Positions 1-5,787 are shown, counted from the first letter of the stretch. The stretch: 6,880 nucleotides of DNA from an uncultured Clostridia bacterium (GCA_904420155.1 CAJFUH010000031.1:1-6880); one strand, 5' to 3'. The notes: generated by a model from the letters alone, not told the origin. Made by a program: numbers and translations.

Positions 1-1
1 C

Positions 2-156
2 CCGCCTTTTTCAAAAGGCGGCGGGGTGGAGGGGCGGAGCCCTTCCTCACCATCGCAATGGGCGAAATCCTCAAGATTTCCACAGGCTCAGGAGGGGAGG
101 CCAAACCGTCCACGGGACGGTTTGGCCGTGGGGAACCCTAGCGAGGGGGTCCCCAC
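2..156. repeat. GC-rich block of tandem short hairpins (intergenic repeat candidate)
   Basis: Five inverted repeats follow one another. They are a 9-bp perfect stem at 2-10/13-21 (CCGCCTTTT), a 4-bp stem at 50-53/58-61, a 6-bp stem at 64-69/75-80 (GAAATC), a 12-bp perfect stem at 99-110/116-127 (GGCCAAACCGTC, loop CACGG), and a 10-bp stem with one mismatch at 128-138/146-156 (GTGGGGA arms). No stem has a following T-tract, so these are not classical intrinsic terminators for the neighbouring minus-strand gene. The block is much richer in G and C than the flanking coding DNA, and no convincing reading frame is seen in it. It resembles a dispersed palindromic intergenic element, but only one copy is visible, so repeat status is an inference. 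Confidence 0.5.
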
Positions 157-180
157 CGTCTGCCTAGCTTGCGCAAATTG

Positions 181-669
181 CTAAAGGCTACTGGCTTTTT
201 CGACAGTCTGAAATACAAAAATAGAATTTTTGTATTGAAATCTATCGCCCGTATATTCCCTGATTACATTTTCCCAAAACAGATAGGCTTTCTCGCTGCC
301 ATAGGACGGCTTGATTTCCCAATTTCCTTTATACTTTTCAAAAATATGGATCGCGGCTTTTTTTCCGATTCCTCTCCTTCTGTATTTGGGAATGACCATA
401 AATTCAGCGATACTGTGACCGTCCTTCAAGATTTCCAGATGTTCATTGACCATGACAAACCCTAACAATTTATCATTATCCATTTCTTTTATAAAATAAG
501 CGTCCCTGTCCTTATCTGTAAAATAATGGTCAAACCATTCATATGCAAACGTCCCGTCGCTATTCATCTCATTCAAATCCGTACCACTTTCTTCAAATAA
601 AGAATACTGCAAAAGCCTTTGCAGGACATCTTTTCCTTCCAGCTTAACCTGTTCCAGTTTAATTTCCAT
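181..669 (-). CDS. GNAT family N-acetyltransferase
   Basis: A 162-residue protein, normal length for a single-domain GNAT enzyme, which would transfer an acetyl group from acetyl-CoA to an unknown amine in the cytosol. Acetyl-CoA motif A is visible at about residues 92-105: VIPKYRRRGIGKKA, with the RRRGIG pyrophosphate-binding turn preceded by strand AEFMV. The C-terminal part (YGSEKAYLFWENVI, about 123-136) fits motif B, where an aromatic residue precedes the last strands. The ATG at 669 has the ribosome binding site AAGGA seven bases upstream. The gene stands alone, divergent from the leuA leader, and no good promoter was found for it. The last residues (TVEKASSL) lie in DNA that looks like the start of the adjoining repeat block, so the native C-terminus may have been altered. 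The substrate cannot be told from the sequence. Confidence 0.85.
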   Translation of the reverse strand: MEIKLEQVKLEGKDVLQRLLQYSLFEESGTDLNEMNSDGTFAYEWFDHYFTDKDRDAYFIKEMDNDKLLGFVMVNEHLEILKDGHSIAEFMVIPKYRRRGIGKKAAIHIFEKYKGNWEIKPSYGSEKAYLFWENVIREYTGDRFQYKNSIFVFQTVEKASSL

Positions 670-875
670 TCTAATATCCTTCTTTCCAATCTTGAAATCG
701 ATTCCAACATCATCTTGAGCTATGATATAATGAGTTGCTATGTTTTATATCTTCATTATGTCTATCAATTCTTTTCTTTCTTGATATTGTATCATATATT
801 TTCTACCAGAAAAGAAAAATTTCTTTTTGTTTTAATCGCCTATATTTTTTAAATTTTTATTGGTAACAATTCCCA

Positions 876-904
876 TTGCAAATTAAAAATTTATCTCGTA
901 TACT
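876..904 (+). promoter_or_regulatory. Sigma-70-type promoter of the leuA T-box transcript
   Basis: A -35 box TTGCAA (876-881), a 17-bp spacer and a -10 box TATACT (899-904, five of six consensus bases) lie in AT-rich DNA just before the T-box stem I. Transcription would start near 911, giving a leader of roughly 360 nt before the leuA start codon. No competing promoter of similar quality was seen in 670-910. That stretch is otherwise AT-rich, holds no supported gene, and contains only a weak A/T inverted repeat at 810-827. Confidence 0.7.
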
Positions 905-910
905 TGTAGA

Positions 911-1220
911 TAATCATTTTAAATACGTGGAAGAGGAAGAGTAAAGGCAATAGGACCCTTTAGAGAGCTGCCGGTTGGTGAAAGGCAGCGGGAAATTTGC
1001 TTTGAACTGGCCTTGAAGTAGCGCGTTGAATCCTTTTTATCAGGTAGTAGGCGTTGCCGGAGCCTGACCGTTACAGCAGGAGGATATAAGACCGTATATC
1101 GGTCCGTATCTGAAAAGAGGGCATATTTCTTTCTGATAAGAAATATGAATTAGAGTGGTACCGCGTGGAACGATTGTAAGTTCTTCGTCTCTAATCAAAT
1201 GGAGATGGAGGGCTTTTTTT
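911..1220 (+). promoter_or_regulatory. T-box riboswitch leader, leucine type (specifier CUG)
   Basis: This tRNA-sensing leader lets leuA be transcribed when uncharged tRNA-Leu binds. Stem I shows the loop-E element AGTA (940-943), a 7-bp helix (944-950/997-1003) and, directly below it, GAA then CTG (1007-1009), the specifier triplet for leucine. The distal part has the AG bulge AGAGAG (962-967), stem CTGCC/GGCAG (968-972/984-988) and loop GGTTGGTG. The stem II region carries CCGGAGCCTGACCGTTA. A 10-bp stem III lies at 1122-1131/1138-1147. The T-box core AGAGTGGTACCGCG (1152-1165) forms the antiterminator with 1186-1195 (ATTAGAG with CTCTAAT, GCG with CGT). Its bulge UGGU (1156-1159) would pair with ACCA, meaning discriminator base A as in tRNA-Leu. 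Reading the specifier one base later gives UGG (Trp), which fits this bulge less well because bacterial tRNA-Trp usually has G73. Confidence 0.93.
1183..1220 (+). terminator. T-box regulatory terminator
   Basis: A 10-bp stem of 1183-1192 (CTTCGTCTCT) with 1201-1210 (GGAGATGGAG), including G-U pairs, has an 8-base loop and is followed by GGC and seven T residues (1214-1220). Its 5' arm shares 1186-1192 with the antiterminator, so the two structures exclude each other, as expected for a T-box switch. Uncharged tRNA favours the antiterminator and readthrough into leuA. Confidence 0.88.
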
Positions 1221-1275
1221 ATTGCCGGCATCTCCCCTAACTTCAAGTTTTTATTTTGGAAAGGATGCGACAACT

Positions 1276-2934
1276 GTGAAAAATGTAAACAAGTACACCC
1301 GTCAATACTTTATGCCTCCGGTTTCTTCTATGAAATGGACGCAGAAAGAATATGTGGATAAAGCTCCCATCTGGTGCAGCGTCGACCTGCGGGACGGCAA
1401 CCAGTCTTTGATTGTTCCCATGAGCCTGGAGGAAAAGCTGGAATTTTTCCAATATTTGTGCAAAATCGGATTTAAAGAGATCGAAGTAGGATTCCCCGCC
1501 GCCTCGGAGACGGAATATGAATTTCTGCGCACCCTGATCGAACAGGATCTGATCCCGGACGACGTCACGGTACAAGTGCTGACCCAGTCCCGGGAACATA
1601 TCATCCGGAAGACGTTTGAATCCCTCAAGGGCGCCAAAAAAGCTATTGTCCATCTCTACAATTCCACATCTGTGGCCCAGCGGGAACAAGTATTTAAAAA
1701 ATCCAAGCAGGAGATCATTGATATTGCGGTTTTCGGCGCCAAACTATTTAACCAGATCGCAGAGGAGACCGGATGCCACTATCAATATGAATACTCTCCA
1801 GAGAGCTTTACCGGTACCGAAATGGACTTTGCCGCGGAAATTTGCAACGCTGTTTTGGATATCTGGAAACCCACGCCGGATAACAAAGTGATTATCAACC
1901 TTCCGGTTACGGTGTCCCACTCCATGCCGCACATCTACGCCAGCCAAGTGGAATATATGTGCGATCACCTAAATAATAGAGAAAATGTGATCGTATCTCT
2001 CCATCCCCACAACGACCGGGGATGTGCCGTGGCAGATTCTGAACTGGGATTGCTGGCCGGCGCAGACCGTATCGAAGGCACCTTGTTTGGCAATGGGGAA
2101 CGTACCGGTAATGTGGATATCGTCACGTTGGCAATGAATATGTATTCCCAGGGCGTGGATCCCCAGCTGAATTTTGAAAACATGCCGGAAGTAGTGGCCA
2201 TGTATGAAAAAATGACCAACATGAAAGTGTATGATCGTCAGCCGTACGCTGGTAAACTGGTATTCGCCGCTTTCTCCGGTTCCCATCAGGATGCTATTGC
2301 AAAAGGCATGCGCTGGAGAGAAGAGCACGACTGTGCGCATTGGACTGTTCCCTATTTGCCCATTGATCCCAAAGACGTGGGCCGGGAGTACGACGGGGAC
2401 GTTATCCGCATCAACAGCCAGTCCGGAAAGGGAGGGATTGGGTATCTTCTCCAGCAGAAATACGGTTTTGATCTTCCCCCAAAGATGCGCGAAGATTTTG
2501 GCTATACGGTCAAGAGCATATCCGATCATGCCCATAAAGAATTGAGTCCGGCGGAAGTCCATGAGATTTTCCAGAAAACCTATGTGAATGTCCAAGGCAA
2601 GATGCGCCTGGTGGATTATCATGTAACACGAAATGGGGATTTCCATGTGACTGTACACTTAGAGGTAGACGGTCAGGTCCAGGAGATCAAGGGAAACGGA
2701 AACGGCCGTCTGGATGCGGCCAGCAATGCAATCAAGCACAGCCTTGGCTTAGATTATACCATCTACCAATATCAGGAACATGCCTTGGAACAAGGCTCCA
2801 CATCCCAAGCCGCCGCCTATGTGGGAATCGCCGATAAAGATGGTAAAGTAACCTGGGGCGCTGGCATTCACACCGATATTGTAACCGCTTCCATTATGGC
2901 ATTGGTCAGCGCAATCAATCGATCTCAAAATTAA
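1276..2934 (+). CDS. leuA: 2-isopropylmalate synthase, long (LeuA type 2) form
   Basis: The enzyme condenses acetyl-CoA with 2-oxoisovalerate, the first committed step of leucine synthesis, in the cytosol. From the chosen GTG start it has 552 residues, as expected for the long form. The TIM-barrel signature DLRDGNQ is at 37-43, the metal-binding histidines are in HPHNDRG (243-249), GNGERTGN lies at 272-279 and GSHQDAI at 335-341. The C-terminal leucine-sensing regulatory domain spans about 425-552 and includes GNGNGRLDAASNAI (473-486). The GTG at 1276 is preferred because GGAAAGGA (1258-1265) sits ten bases upstream and the N-terminus then matches the family (KYTRQYFMPP, then KAPIWCSVDLRDGNQ). 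The earlier TTG at 1222 directly follows the terminator T-tract and has no ribosome binding site. Control is by the leucine T-box and probably by feedback inhibition. No leuB, leuC or leuD is adjacent. Confidence 0.97.
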   Translation: MKNVNKYTRQYFMPPVSSMKWTQKEYVDKAPIWCSVDLRDGNQSLIVPMSLEEKLEFFQYLCKIGFKEIEVGFPAASETEYEFLRTLIEQDLIPDDVTVQVLTQSREHIIRKTFESLKGAKKAIVHLYNSTSVAQREQVFKKSKQEIIDIAVFGAKLFNQIAEETGCHYQYEYSPESFTGTEMDFAAEICNAVLDIWKPTPDNKVIINLPVTVSHSMPHIYASQVEYMCDHLNNRENVIVSLHPHNDRGCAVADSELGLLAGADRIEGTLFGNGERTGNVDIVTLAMNMYSQGVDPQLNFENMPEVVAMYEKMTNMKVYDRQPYAGKLVFAAFSGSHQDAIAKGMRWREEHDCAHWTVPYLPIDPKDVGREYDGDVIRINSQSGKGGIGYLLQQKYGFDLPPKMREDFGYTVKSISDHAHKELSPAEVHEIFQKTYVNVQGKMRLVDYHVTRNGDFHVTVHLEVDGQVQEIKGNGNGRLDAASNAIKHSLGLDYTIYQYQEHALEQGSTSQAAAYVGIADKDGKVTWGAGIHTDIVTASIMALVSAINRSQN

Positions 2935-2948
2935 ACACTGTAAATAAA

Positions 2949-2999
2949 AGAGGCGTTTTCAGTAAGCCCATAAAAGCTTGCTGAAAGCGCCTCTTTTTC
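2949..2999 (+). terminator. Intrinsic terminator after leuA, possibly bidirectional
   Basis: A 19-bp stem (2949-2967 with 2976-2994, two G-U pairs) has an 8-base loop and is followed by TTTT (2995-2998), fourteen bases after the leuA stop. On the minus strand the same stem is followed by TTTTATTTA, so it could also stop the convergent yjbQ transcript. Confidence 0.95.
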
Positions 3000-3040
3000 T
3001 ATTTTCTGGGAAAATAAATTGTTATTTCACGGCTGACCTG

Positions 3041-3084
3041 AAAAAATACATAAGGGACTTACTTAAGAAACAGGTTTCCCTTAT
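3041..3084 (-). terminator. Possible terminator of the GNAT-sfsA-yjbQ operon
   Basis: On the minus strand, ATAAGGGA (3084-3077) can pair with TCCCTTAT (3057-3050). It is followed by GTA and six T residues (3046-3041). The stem is only 8 bp and the loop is long (19 bases), so it is weaker than the leuA terminator next to it. It lies about 90 bases after the yjbQ stop. The rest of 3000-3171 shows no gene or other clear element. Confidence 0.4.
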
Positions 3085-3171
3085 CAAACCAAGCCAAATG
3101 AACTCCTAACTCGGGATACCTGAAATTTGCGGCTTGCCTTCTGAAAGGGTTTACGCTTTGACGGGCCGGAT

Positions 3172-3591
3172 TTATTCCCCAATAATCTTTATGAGCGCAT
3201 GTTTTTTCCTCTTTCCATCCATTTCATAATAGAAGATCTGTTCCCATGTGCCAAAATCCAGTTTTCCATGGGTGACGGCTACCACCACTTCCCGCCCCAT
3301 CACCGTGCGTTTTAAGTGGGCGTCCGCGTTATCTTCATATCCATTGTGCTGGTATTGGCTATACGGCTTTTCGGGGGCCAATTTTTCCAGCCATACTTCA
3401 TAGTCGTGGTGCAGCCCCGGTTCATCATCATTAATAAAAACACTGGCGGTAATATTCATCGCGTTTACCAGGAGCAACCCCTCCTGGATCCCGCTTTCGC
3501 GCAAGGCTTCTTCCACCTGCTGGGTAATGTTAACTATCGCCCTTCTCTGCGGAATACAAAACCATAATTCTTTTCGATAAGATTTCACCAT
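3172..3591 (-). CDS. yjbQ: YjbQ / UPF0047 family protein
   Basis: A 139-residue cytosolic protein covering the whole UPF0047 family, which has a small beta-barrel-like fold. Some members show weak thiamine phosphate synthase activity, but the physiological role is not settled. Hallmarks are TASVFINDDE (48-57), the DNADAHLK block (87-94) with its conserved His 92, GKLDFGTWEQIFYYEMDG (109-126) and the basic KRKKH before the last strand. The ATG at 3591 follows AGGAAAGGA by five bases. An in-frame TTG at 3648 would overlap the end of sfsA and add 19 polar residues absent from the family, so it was rejected. It is the last gene of the operon, 37 bases after sfsA. Confidence 0.93.
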   Translation of the reverse strand: MVKSYRKELWFCIPQRRAIVNITQQVEEALRESGIQEGLLLVNAMNITASVFINDDEPGLHHDYEVWLEKLAPEKPYSQYQHNGYEDNADAHLKRTVMGREVVVAVTHGKLDFGTWEQIFYYEMDGKRKKHALIKIIGE

Positions 3592-3628
3592 TCTCTTCCT
3601 TTCCTGATATCCAGTCTCTTTTTTGTGT

Positions 3629-4318
3629 TCATGAATATGACCATACAAAGGGAACCTCCCGGGAAATCGTTATAGAATCCGGGGTGACCGTGCAATCTAT
3701 CGCCAATATTTGCACCCCTTTTCGCTGCGCTTCCTGCAAAGCCTGTCCAAATTCCGGATGGGTATCCCAATTTGGCGTCACACAATACATCCCCTTCATC
3801 TGGACCACAAACAGCAACGTCGCTTCATAACCGTCTTCCACACAACGGCACAGCTCTTGAATATGTTTGATTCCCCGCTGGGTGGGAGCGTCGGGAAATT
3901 TTGCAACGCCATGTTCCTCCAGGGTCACTCCTTTTACTTCTACAAACATCCTTCGCTGGGCATTCTCCAAATAAAAATCCAAGCGGGACTGTCCATATTT
4001 GGCCTCCGCCTTAACTTGCGTGGGATGAGGAAGAAGGCCTCCTCTTTTCAGCCATTCCTCCGCCGCACGATTGGGAGCCTGCGCATCCATATTGATGAGG
4101 AGTTCTCCCTTTTGTACCGCAATCACATCATATCTGGTCTTCCGGGCTGGATTATCGCTCTCCTGCATATAGACCAAGGCGCGGTCTGTGAGCAATTCTT
4201 TACAGCGCCCAGTATTTTTTACATGGCATTTTTCCTTCCTGCCGTCTATTTCTACCCAGGCGATAAAACGGTTGGGGCGGGATAGAAAATATCCAGACCG
4301 GATGTGGGAATAAGTCAT
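3629..4318 (-). CDS. sfsA: DNA/RNA nuclease SfsA family protein
   Basis: A 229-residue protein of typical SfsA length. The family was named sugar fermentation stimulation protein; it has an N-terminal OB-like part and a C-terminal PD-(D/E)XK nuclease-like part, and its members are described as nucleic-acid binding or cleaving. The sequence shows RFIAWVEIDG (17-26), CHVKNTGRCKELL (31-43), then the nuclease-type core SRLDFYLE (111-118) and FVEVKGVTLEE (125-135), giving the D...E-x-K acidic and basic residues, followed by FPDAPTQRG (141-149). The ATG at 4318 has GGGAGGA about eight bases upstream and overlaps the preceding GNAT stop as ATGA, which indicates translational coupling. A longer in-frame start near 4474 would lie deep inside that gene. 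The natural substrate is unknown. Confidence 0.96.
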   Translation of the reverse strand: MTYSHIRSGYFLSRPNRFIAWVEIDGRKEKCHVKNTGRCKELLTDRALVYMQESDNPARKTRYDVIAVQKGELLINMDAQAPNRAAEEWLKRGGLLPHPTQVKAEAKYGQSRLDFYLENAQRRMFVEVKGVTLEEHGVAKFPDAPTQRGIKHIQELCRCVEDGYEATLLFVVQMKGMYCVTPNWDTHPEFGQALQEAQRKGVQILAIDCTVTPDSITISREVPFVWSYS

Positions 4319-5046
4319 TTTTCTATCCTCCCTTTTTCTTTTGCAGGTTCCGCCAGCCAATAAACGCTTACTTGAGGCGTTATCAAAAATCCCATGGACT
4401 GATGCAACTGATAGGATTTTATATTCCCATCTATTATTTGAGAATAAGGGATCTGTCCACGCTCCAGCTGCCAATTGACAGCCGCAGCCAATAAAGCCTT
4501 TCCAAACCCTTTTCCTCGATACTCTGGGAGAACCTCCAACAGCCCCATAGAGCCTTCCTCATGCTGTCCAACAAAGCCCACTAAATATTCTCCTAAAAAC
4601 GCGCCGATCATCACCCCTTCTTCCAGCCTTCCCTGCAAATACTCTCGATCGGCATGGCCGGAATAGAATTGTTCTAATACCGGGAGAAAAGATAAGGAAA
4701 GCGTCTCAAAGCGCACCTGGCTGTGGATAGCCAGCGGCCGCTTTCCTTCATATACCGCTTGCCGGCAATGTATACAGCGCCGATAGCCAAAAAGCTCTTG
4801 TGCCCTCTGCGCCGATTCAATCTGGTGGGCCGCTACCATCTGTGCTCCCTGAATTTGCCGAAAAGCCTCATCCTGGAACATCGGATCTTCTGTACTAAGC
4901 AGATAAACTTGAGATTTCTGATCCTGTAACAGTACTCCTTTAGAACTCGCCATCCTGATATCAGAAGTACCACGCCGGATCCCCTCCAACAGGTCCATAT
5001 GGGCAATGGGGTTTTGTTTGAGATAAGCAATTGCGATTTCTTTCAT
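4315..5046 (-). CDS. Two-part GNAT family N-acetyltransferase
   Basis: A 243-residue protein with an unassigned N-terminal half (about 1-108) and a GNAT domain (about 110-235). Acetyl-CoA motif A reads LLEVLPEYRGKGFGKALL (169-186), with the RGKGFG loop. The later segment DGNIKSYQLHQSMGF (206-220) is the classic motif B, where Asn, Tyr and MGF are typical. The N-terminal half contains CIHC (91-94), a lone CxxC pair with no second pair seen, so a zinc site is only a possibility. The ATG at 5046 follows AAGGA by six bases; an upstream in-frame TTG near 5079 lacks such support. It is first in the operon and overlaps sfsA by four bases, hinting at matched expression. The acceptor substrate is not predictable. 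Confidence 0.9.
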   Translation of the reverse strand: MKEIAIAYLKQNPIAHMDLLEGIRRGTSDIRMASSKGVLLQDQKSQVYLLSTEDPMFQDEAFRQIQGAQMVAAHQIESAQRAQELFGYRRCIHCRQAVYEGKRPLAIHSQVRFETLSLSFLPVLEQFYSGHADREYLQGRLEEGVMIGAFLGEYLVGFVGQHEEGSMGLLEVLPEYRGKGFGKALLAAAVNWQLERGQIPYSQIIDGNIKSYQLHQSMGFLITPQVSVYWLAEPAKEKGRIEK

Positions 5047-5117
5047 AGCATTCCTTCCATGGGCAAAACTTCTTTTCAAAAGGGTTCTTTATCTCTGGCT
5101 ATAAAACCTTTTTCTTG

Positions 5118-5146
5118 ATAGTACCATAGAATACGATAAGGTGCAA
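5118..5146 (-). promoter_or_regulatory. Probable promoter of the GNAT-sfsA-yjbQ operon
   Basis: Read on the minus strand, a -35-like TTGCAC (5146-5141), a 17-bp spacer and a -10-like TACTAT (5123-5118, four of six consensus bases) lie about 70 bases before the ATG at 5046. The spacing is ideal but both boxes are imperfect. Confidence 0.5.
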
Positions 5147-5202
5147 CTTTTGGAACGATACCCTTTCCCTCTTGACCAAAACATGATTTTACTAAGAACC
5201 TC

Positions 5203-5231
5203 TTGCTATTTTTCTAAATACACATTATAAT
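5203..5231 (+). promoter_or_regulatory. Sigma-70-type promoter of the 79-residue gene
   Basis: TTGCTA (5203-5208), a 17-bp spacer and a perfect TATAAT (5226-5231) lie about 50 bases before the ATG at 5282. This promoter diverges from the operon promoter on the other strand. Confidence 0.75.
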
Positions 5232-5281
5232 TTTTGTAGAGATATATTTTGTACTTTTAAATAAAGAAAGGGGAGTTGATC

Positions 5282-5521
5282 ATGATCCAGGCATGGGAAA
5301 TTTGGAAACTATGGGATCAAGATAGGCCAATCATGGGGATCGTAATAAATCTTTCCCCGTTGGAAGTGATCCCCATTGTCATTCGGGAAGGAACCCTTGT
5401 CATAGACATCCCTCGCTCCTTCTTGGTCAAACAAGAACAATTTATCAAGAAAATGGGCGTATTAGAAGAACCGTTACTACAACAAGTTGCTATGCAGTAC
5501 ATTAAATTTAAAAATCCGTGA
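5282..5521 (+). CDS. Hypothetical 79-residue protein
   Basis: I do not recognise a family. The ATG at 5282 is preceded by AAAGGGGAG (5267-5275) with six bases between, and by its own promoter with a perfect -10 box, so expression is well supported. The protein starts with a Trp-rich segment (MIQAWEIWKLWDQD). It continues with alternating hydrophobic stretches that look like beta strands (IMGIVINL, EVIPIVIREGTLVIDI, about 17-43) and ends in a probable helix (about 47-75). There is no signal peptide, clear transmembrane helix or cysteine. It has its own promoter and faces a minus-strand transcript that converges on its 3' end. No clear plus-strand terminator follows. A TTG at 5276 in the same frame overlaps no better signal and was not chosen. 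Confidence 0.75.
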   Translation: MIQAWEIWKLWDQDRPIMGIVINLSPLEVIPIVIREGTLVIDIPRSFLVKQEQFIKKMGVLEEPLLQQVAMQYIKFKNP

Positions 5522-5554
5522 ACAAAGCCCCGGAGTACTTACGGCCTGCAACCA

Positions 5555-5596
5555 CACAAAAAGCCTTCCAACTCAGCGGATGGAAGGCCCCTTGTG
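5555..5596 (-). terminator. Intrinsic terminator of the candidate small RNA
   Basis: On the minus strand, 5596-5581 and 5570-5555 form a continuous 16-bp stem (CACAAGGGGCCTTCCA with TGGAAGGCTTTTTGTG) with a 10-base loop. The three G-U pairs formed with the T-tract (5562-5558) become A-C mismatches if the plus strand is transcribed, so the structure favours minus-strand transcription. The U-run after the GC-rich inner stem (GCCTTCCA/TGGAAGGC) is typical of Rho-independent termination. Confidence 0.75.
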
Positions 5597-5723
5597 CAAA
5601 AGAAAATATTTCATGGTGTGGTAGTGCTCCGGGTTGAATCACTCAGCCAGCCAACAGAGGAACAAATCGGCATTGTTTCCATCAGATGGCTACGTTAGCA
5701 ATCCTAGTTAGAATAAACTAACC
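5556..5723 (-). ncRNA. Candidate small RNA or attenuated leader
   Basis: A minus-strand transcript is predicted from a near-consensus promoter (5758-5730) to an intrinsic terminator (5596-5555), about 165 nt. In RNA sense it starts with a hairpin GGTTAG/CTAACT (from 5723). A second hairpin closes with AGCCA/TGGCT (5691-5687 with 5653-5649 or 5649-5645) and has an upper stem GGA(A)ACAA/TTGTTCC (5680-5673/5665-5659). The terminator hairpin follows. Further inverted repeats (CCCGGAGCAC/GTACTCCGGG, 5633-5624/5538-5529; ACCACAC/GTGTGGT, 5622-5616/5557-5551) could form only on readthrough. It contains two tiny overlapping reading frames (23 and 13 codons, see findings) but no normal gene. I do not recognise it as a known RNA family. 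It could also be a leader whose downstream gene was lost. Confidence 0.5.
5708..5721. promoter_or_regulatory. Dyad TTAG-N6-CTAA overlapping the small-RNA start site
   Basis: The palindrome TTAGAATAAACTAA extends to GTTAG-N6-CTAAC at 5707-5722. It sits at about +1 to +16 of the predicted minus-strand transcript, where a bound repressor would block initiation. A matching dyad lies upstream of the -35 box (5774-5787). TTAG/CTAA half-sites recall DtxR-type metal repressor operators, but this is an inference from memory. The same bases can form the first RNA hairpin. Confidence 0.45.
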
Positions 5724-5729
5724 AAATAC

Positions 5730-5758
5730 ATCATACCCAATTCTTCTTAGATTGTCAA
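5730..5758 (-). promoter_or_regulatory. Near-consensus sigma-70 promoter driving the candidate small RNA
   Basis: On the minus strand, a perfect TTGACA (5758-5753), a 17-bp spacer and TATGAT (5735-5730, five of six) make this the best promoter in the window: 11 of 12 consensus bases. No ordinary gene begins downstream on this strand before the terminator at 5596-5555. Confidence 0.75.
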
Positions 5759-5773
5759 GAGCTTTTCCATCTG

Positions 5774-5787
5774 TTAGATACAACTAA
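5774..5787. promoter_or_regulatory. Second TTAG-N6-CTAA dyad, upstream of the small-RNA promoter
   Basis: TTAGATACAACTAA has the same half-sites and six-base gap as the dyad at 5708-5721. Their centres are 66 bp apart, about six helical turns, with the promoter between them. This arrangement would suit a repressor bound at both sites or a DNA loop. No regulator gene is nearby. Confidence 0.4.

Noticed and set aside
619..852. 77-codon plus-strand frame across the GNAT start and the AT-rich intergenic region
   Set aside because: Its hydrophobic, AT-driven composition and lack of a ribosome binding site point to a chance frame in a promoter region.
1222..1275. TTG start giving a longer LeuA
   Set aside because: It begins directly after the T-box terminator T-tract, lacks a ribosome binding site and adds residues not expected in the family. 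The GTG at 1276 has a good ribosome binding site and a matching N-terminus.
1969..2658. Long minus-strand open frame of 229 codons opposite leuA
   Set aside because: It is a shadow of the unmistakable leuA coding sequence, with no ribosome binding site or recognisable domain.
3710..4285. 191-codon plus-strand open frame opposite sfsA
   Set aside because: SfsA motifs on the minus strand explain this DNA; the plus frame shows no family features.
5529..5633. Nested inverted repeats as a plus-strand terminator for the 79-residue gene
   Set aside because: On the plus strand the inner stem has three A-C mismatches and no T-tract follows it; the signals fit minus-strand transcription better.
5518..5637. 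39-codon plus-strand frame starting with a GTG that overlaps the stop of the 79-residue gene
   Set aside because: It has no ribosome binding site, and its whole length coincides with the inverted repeats and terminator of the minus-strand transcript, so the frame is probably fortuitous.
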